Below, in pieces: positions 14,442 to 14,516 of a stretch of DNA of 14,516 nt. The stretch is from DASUFI01 sp036274635 (lineage in GTDB: Bacteria; Planctomycetota; B15-G4): contig DASUFI010000045.1 in NCBI GenBank assembly GCA_036274635.1, positions 1-14,516 on the forward strand. The letters run 5' to 3'. The notes beneath the pieces are model-generated. The model had not been told where the DNA came from. It ran no database searches and saw only the letters and a program-made list of their open reading frames with translations. A program made the translations under genes and the position numbers. Each line of letters opens with the position of its first letter. The first letter of the stretch is position 1.

Positions 14442-14516
14442 ATGACGCTCGAGCGCCTGGTCGAGGACTACGGCTACGCGGCGGTGCTGGTCGGTACCTT
14501 CCTCGAGGGCGAGACC
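14442..14516 (+). CDS. DedA-family membrane protein, N-terminal 25 residues (truncated by window end)
   Basis: The frame from ATG 14442 is open to the window edge and reads MTLERLVEDYGYAAVLVGTF followed by LEGET. An amphipathic start followed by a GYxxVxxGxFLEGE pattern is the hallmark N-terminus of DedA (SNARE-associated/VTT domain) inner-membrane proteins, which are undecaprenyl-phosphate or lipid transporters involved in envelope homeostasis. The purine run GGGAG ends 11 bases upstream. An in-frame GTG at 14430 is an alternative start. Only about a tenth of the usual length is visible, so the call rests on this short motif. Confidence 0.65.
   Translation, partial: MTLERLVEDYGYAAVLVGTFLEGET

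Overview
This is a very GC-rich, gene-dense stretch of bacterial chromosome with G or C at nearly every third codon position. Secreted FG-GAP repeat proteins, an orphan ParB-domain protein and GC-rich Gram-negative style genes fit Myxococcota or a related deltaproteobacterial or Planctomycetota-like lineage. That placement is an inference with low confidence. No rRNA, tRNA, CRISPR array, transposase or phage gene was seen.

Layout. At 1-557 (minus) is the N-terminal part of a secreted FG-GAP protein. At 725-1696 (plus) is an orphan ParB-like protein. At 1709-3040 (minus) is an MFS exporter. Divergent from the exporter, across 97 bp, starts a tightly packed plus-strand operon (3138-9163). It holds a threonine-synthase-like PLP enzyme, a DUF1611 (DgcN-type) P-loop protein, a fusion of a PP-loop ATP pyrophosphatase with a creatininase-family amidohydrolase, and a CNNM/CorC-type membrane protein. 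A second FG-GAP protein follows (9213-10475). Next is a 369-bp non-coding interval holding two tandem copies of a 115-bp hairpin element plus a 19-bp partial copy. Then come a dipeptide epimerase of the enolase superfamily (10845-11912), overlapping a cardiolipin-synthase-like phospholipase D protein (11909-13315). A convergent SDR oxidoreductase (13332-14216, minus) and the first 25 codons of a DedA-family membrane protein (14442-14516, plus) end the window.

How the genes may work together. Four proteins here have relatives that act on amino-acid stereochemistry or amide chemistry. DUF1611 proteins include DgcN (N-acylation of D-glutamate). The epimerase has the complete L-Ala-D/L-Glu epimerase residue set and resembles DgcA. 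The PP-loop half of the fusion resembles QueC and, in its general layout, the ATP-dependent glutamate epimerase MurL. Creatininase-family enzymes hydrolyse amides and lactams. With a PLP lyase-like enzyme and a divergent exporter, this looks like an uncharacterised pathway for making or breaking an acylated, possibly D-configured, amino acid or dipeptide. The families are well supported; the pathway is inference. The tandem hairpin repeat is the clearest unexplained non-coding structure.
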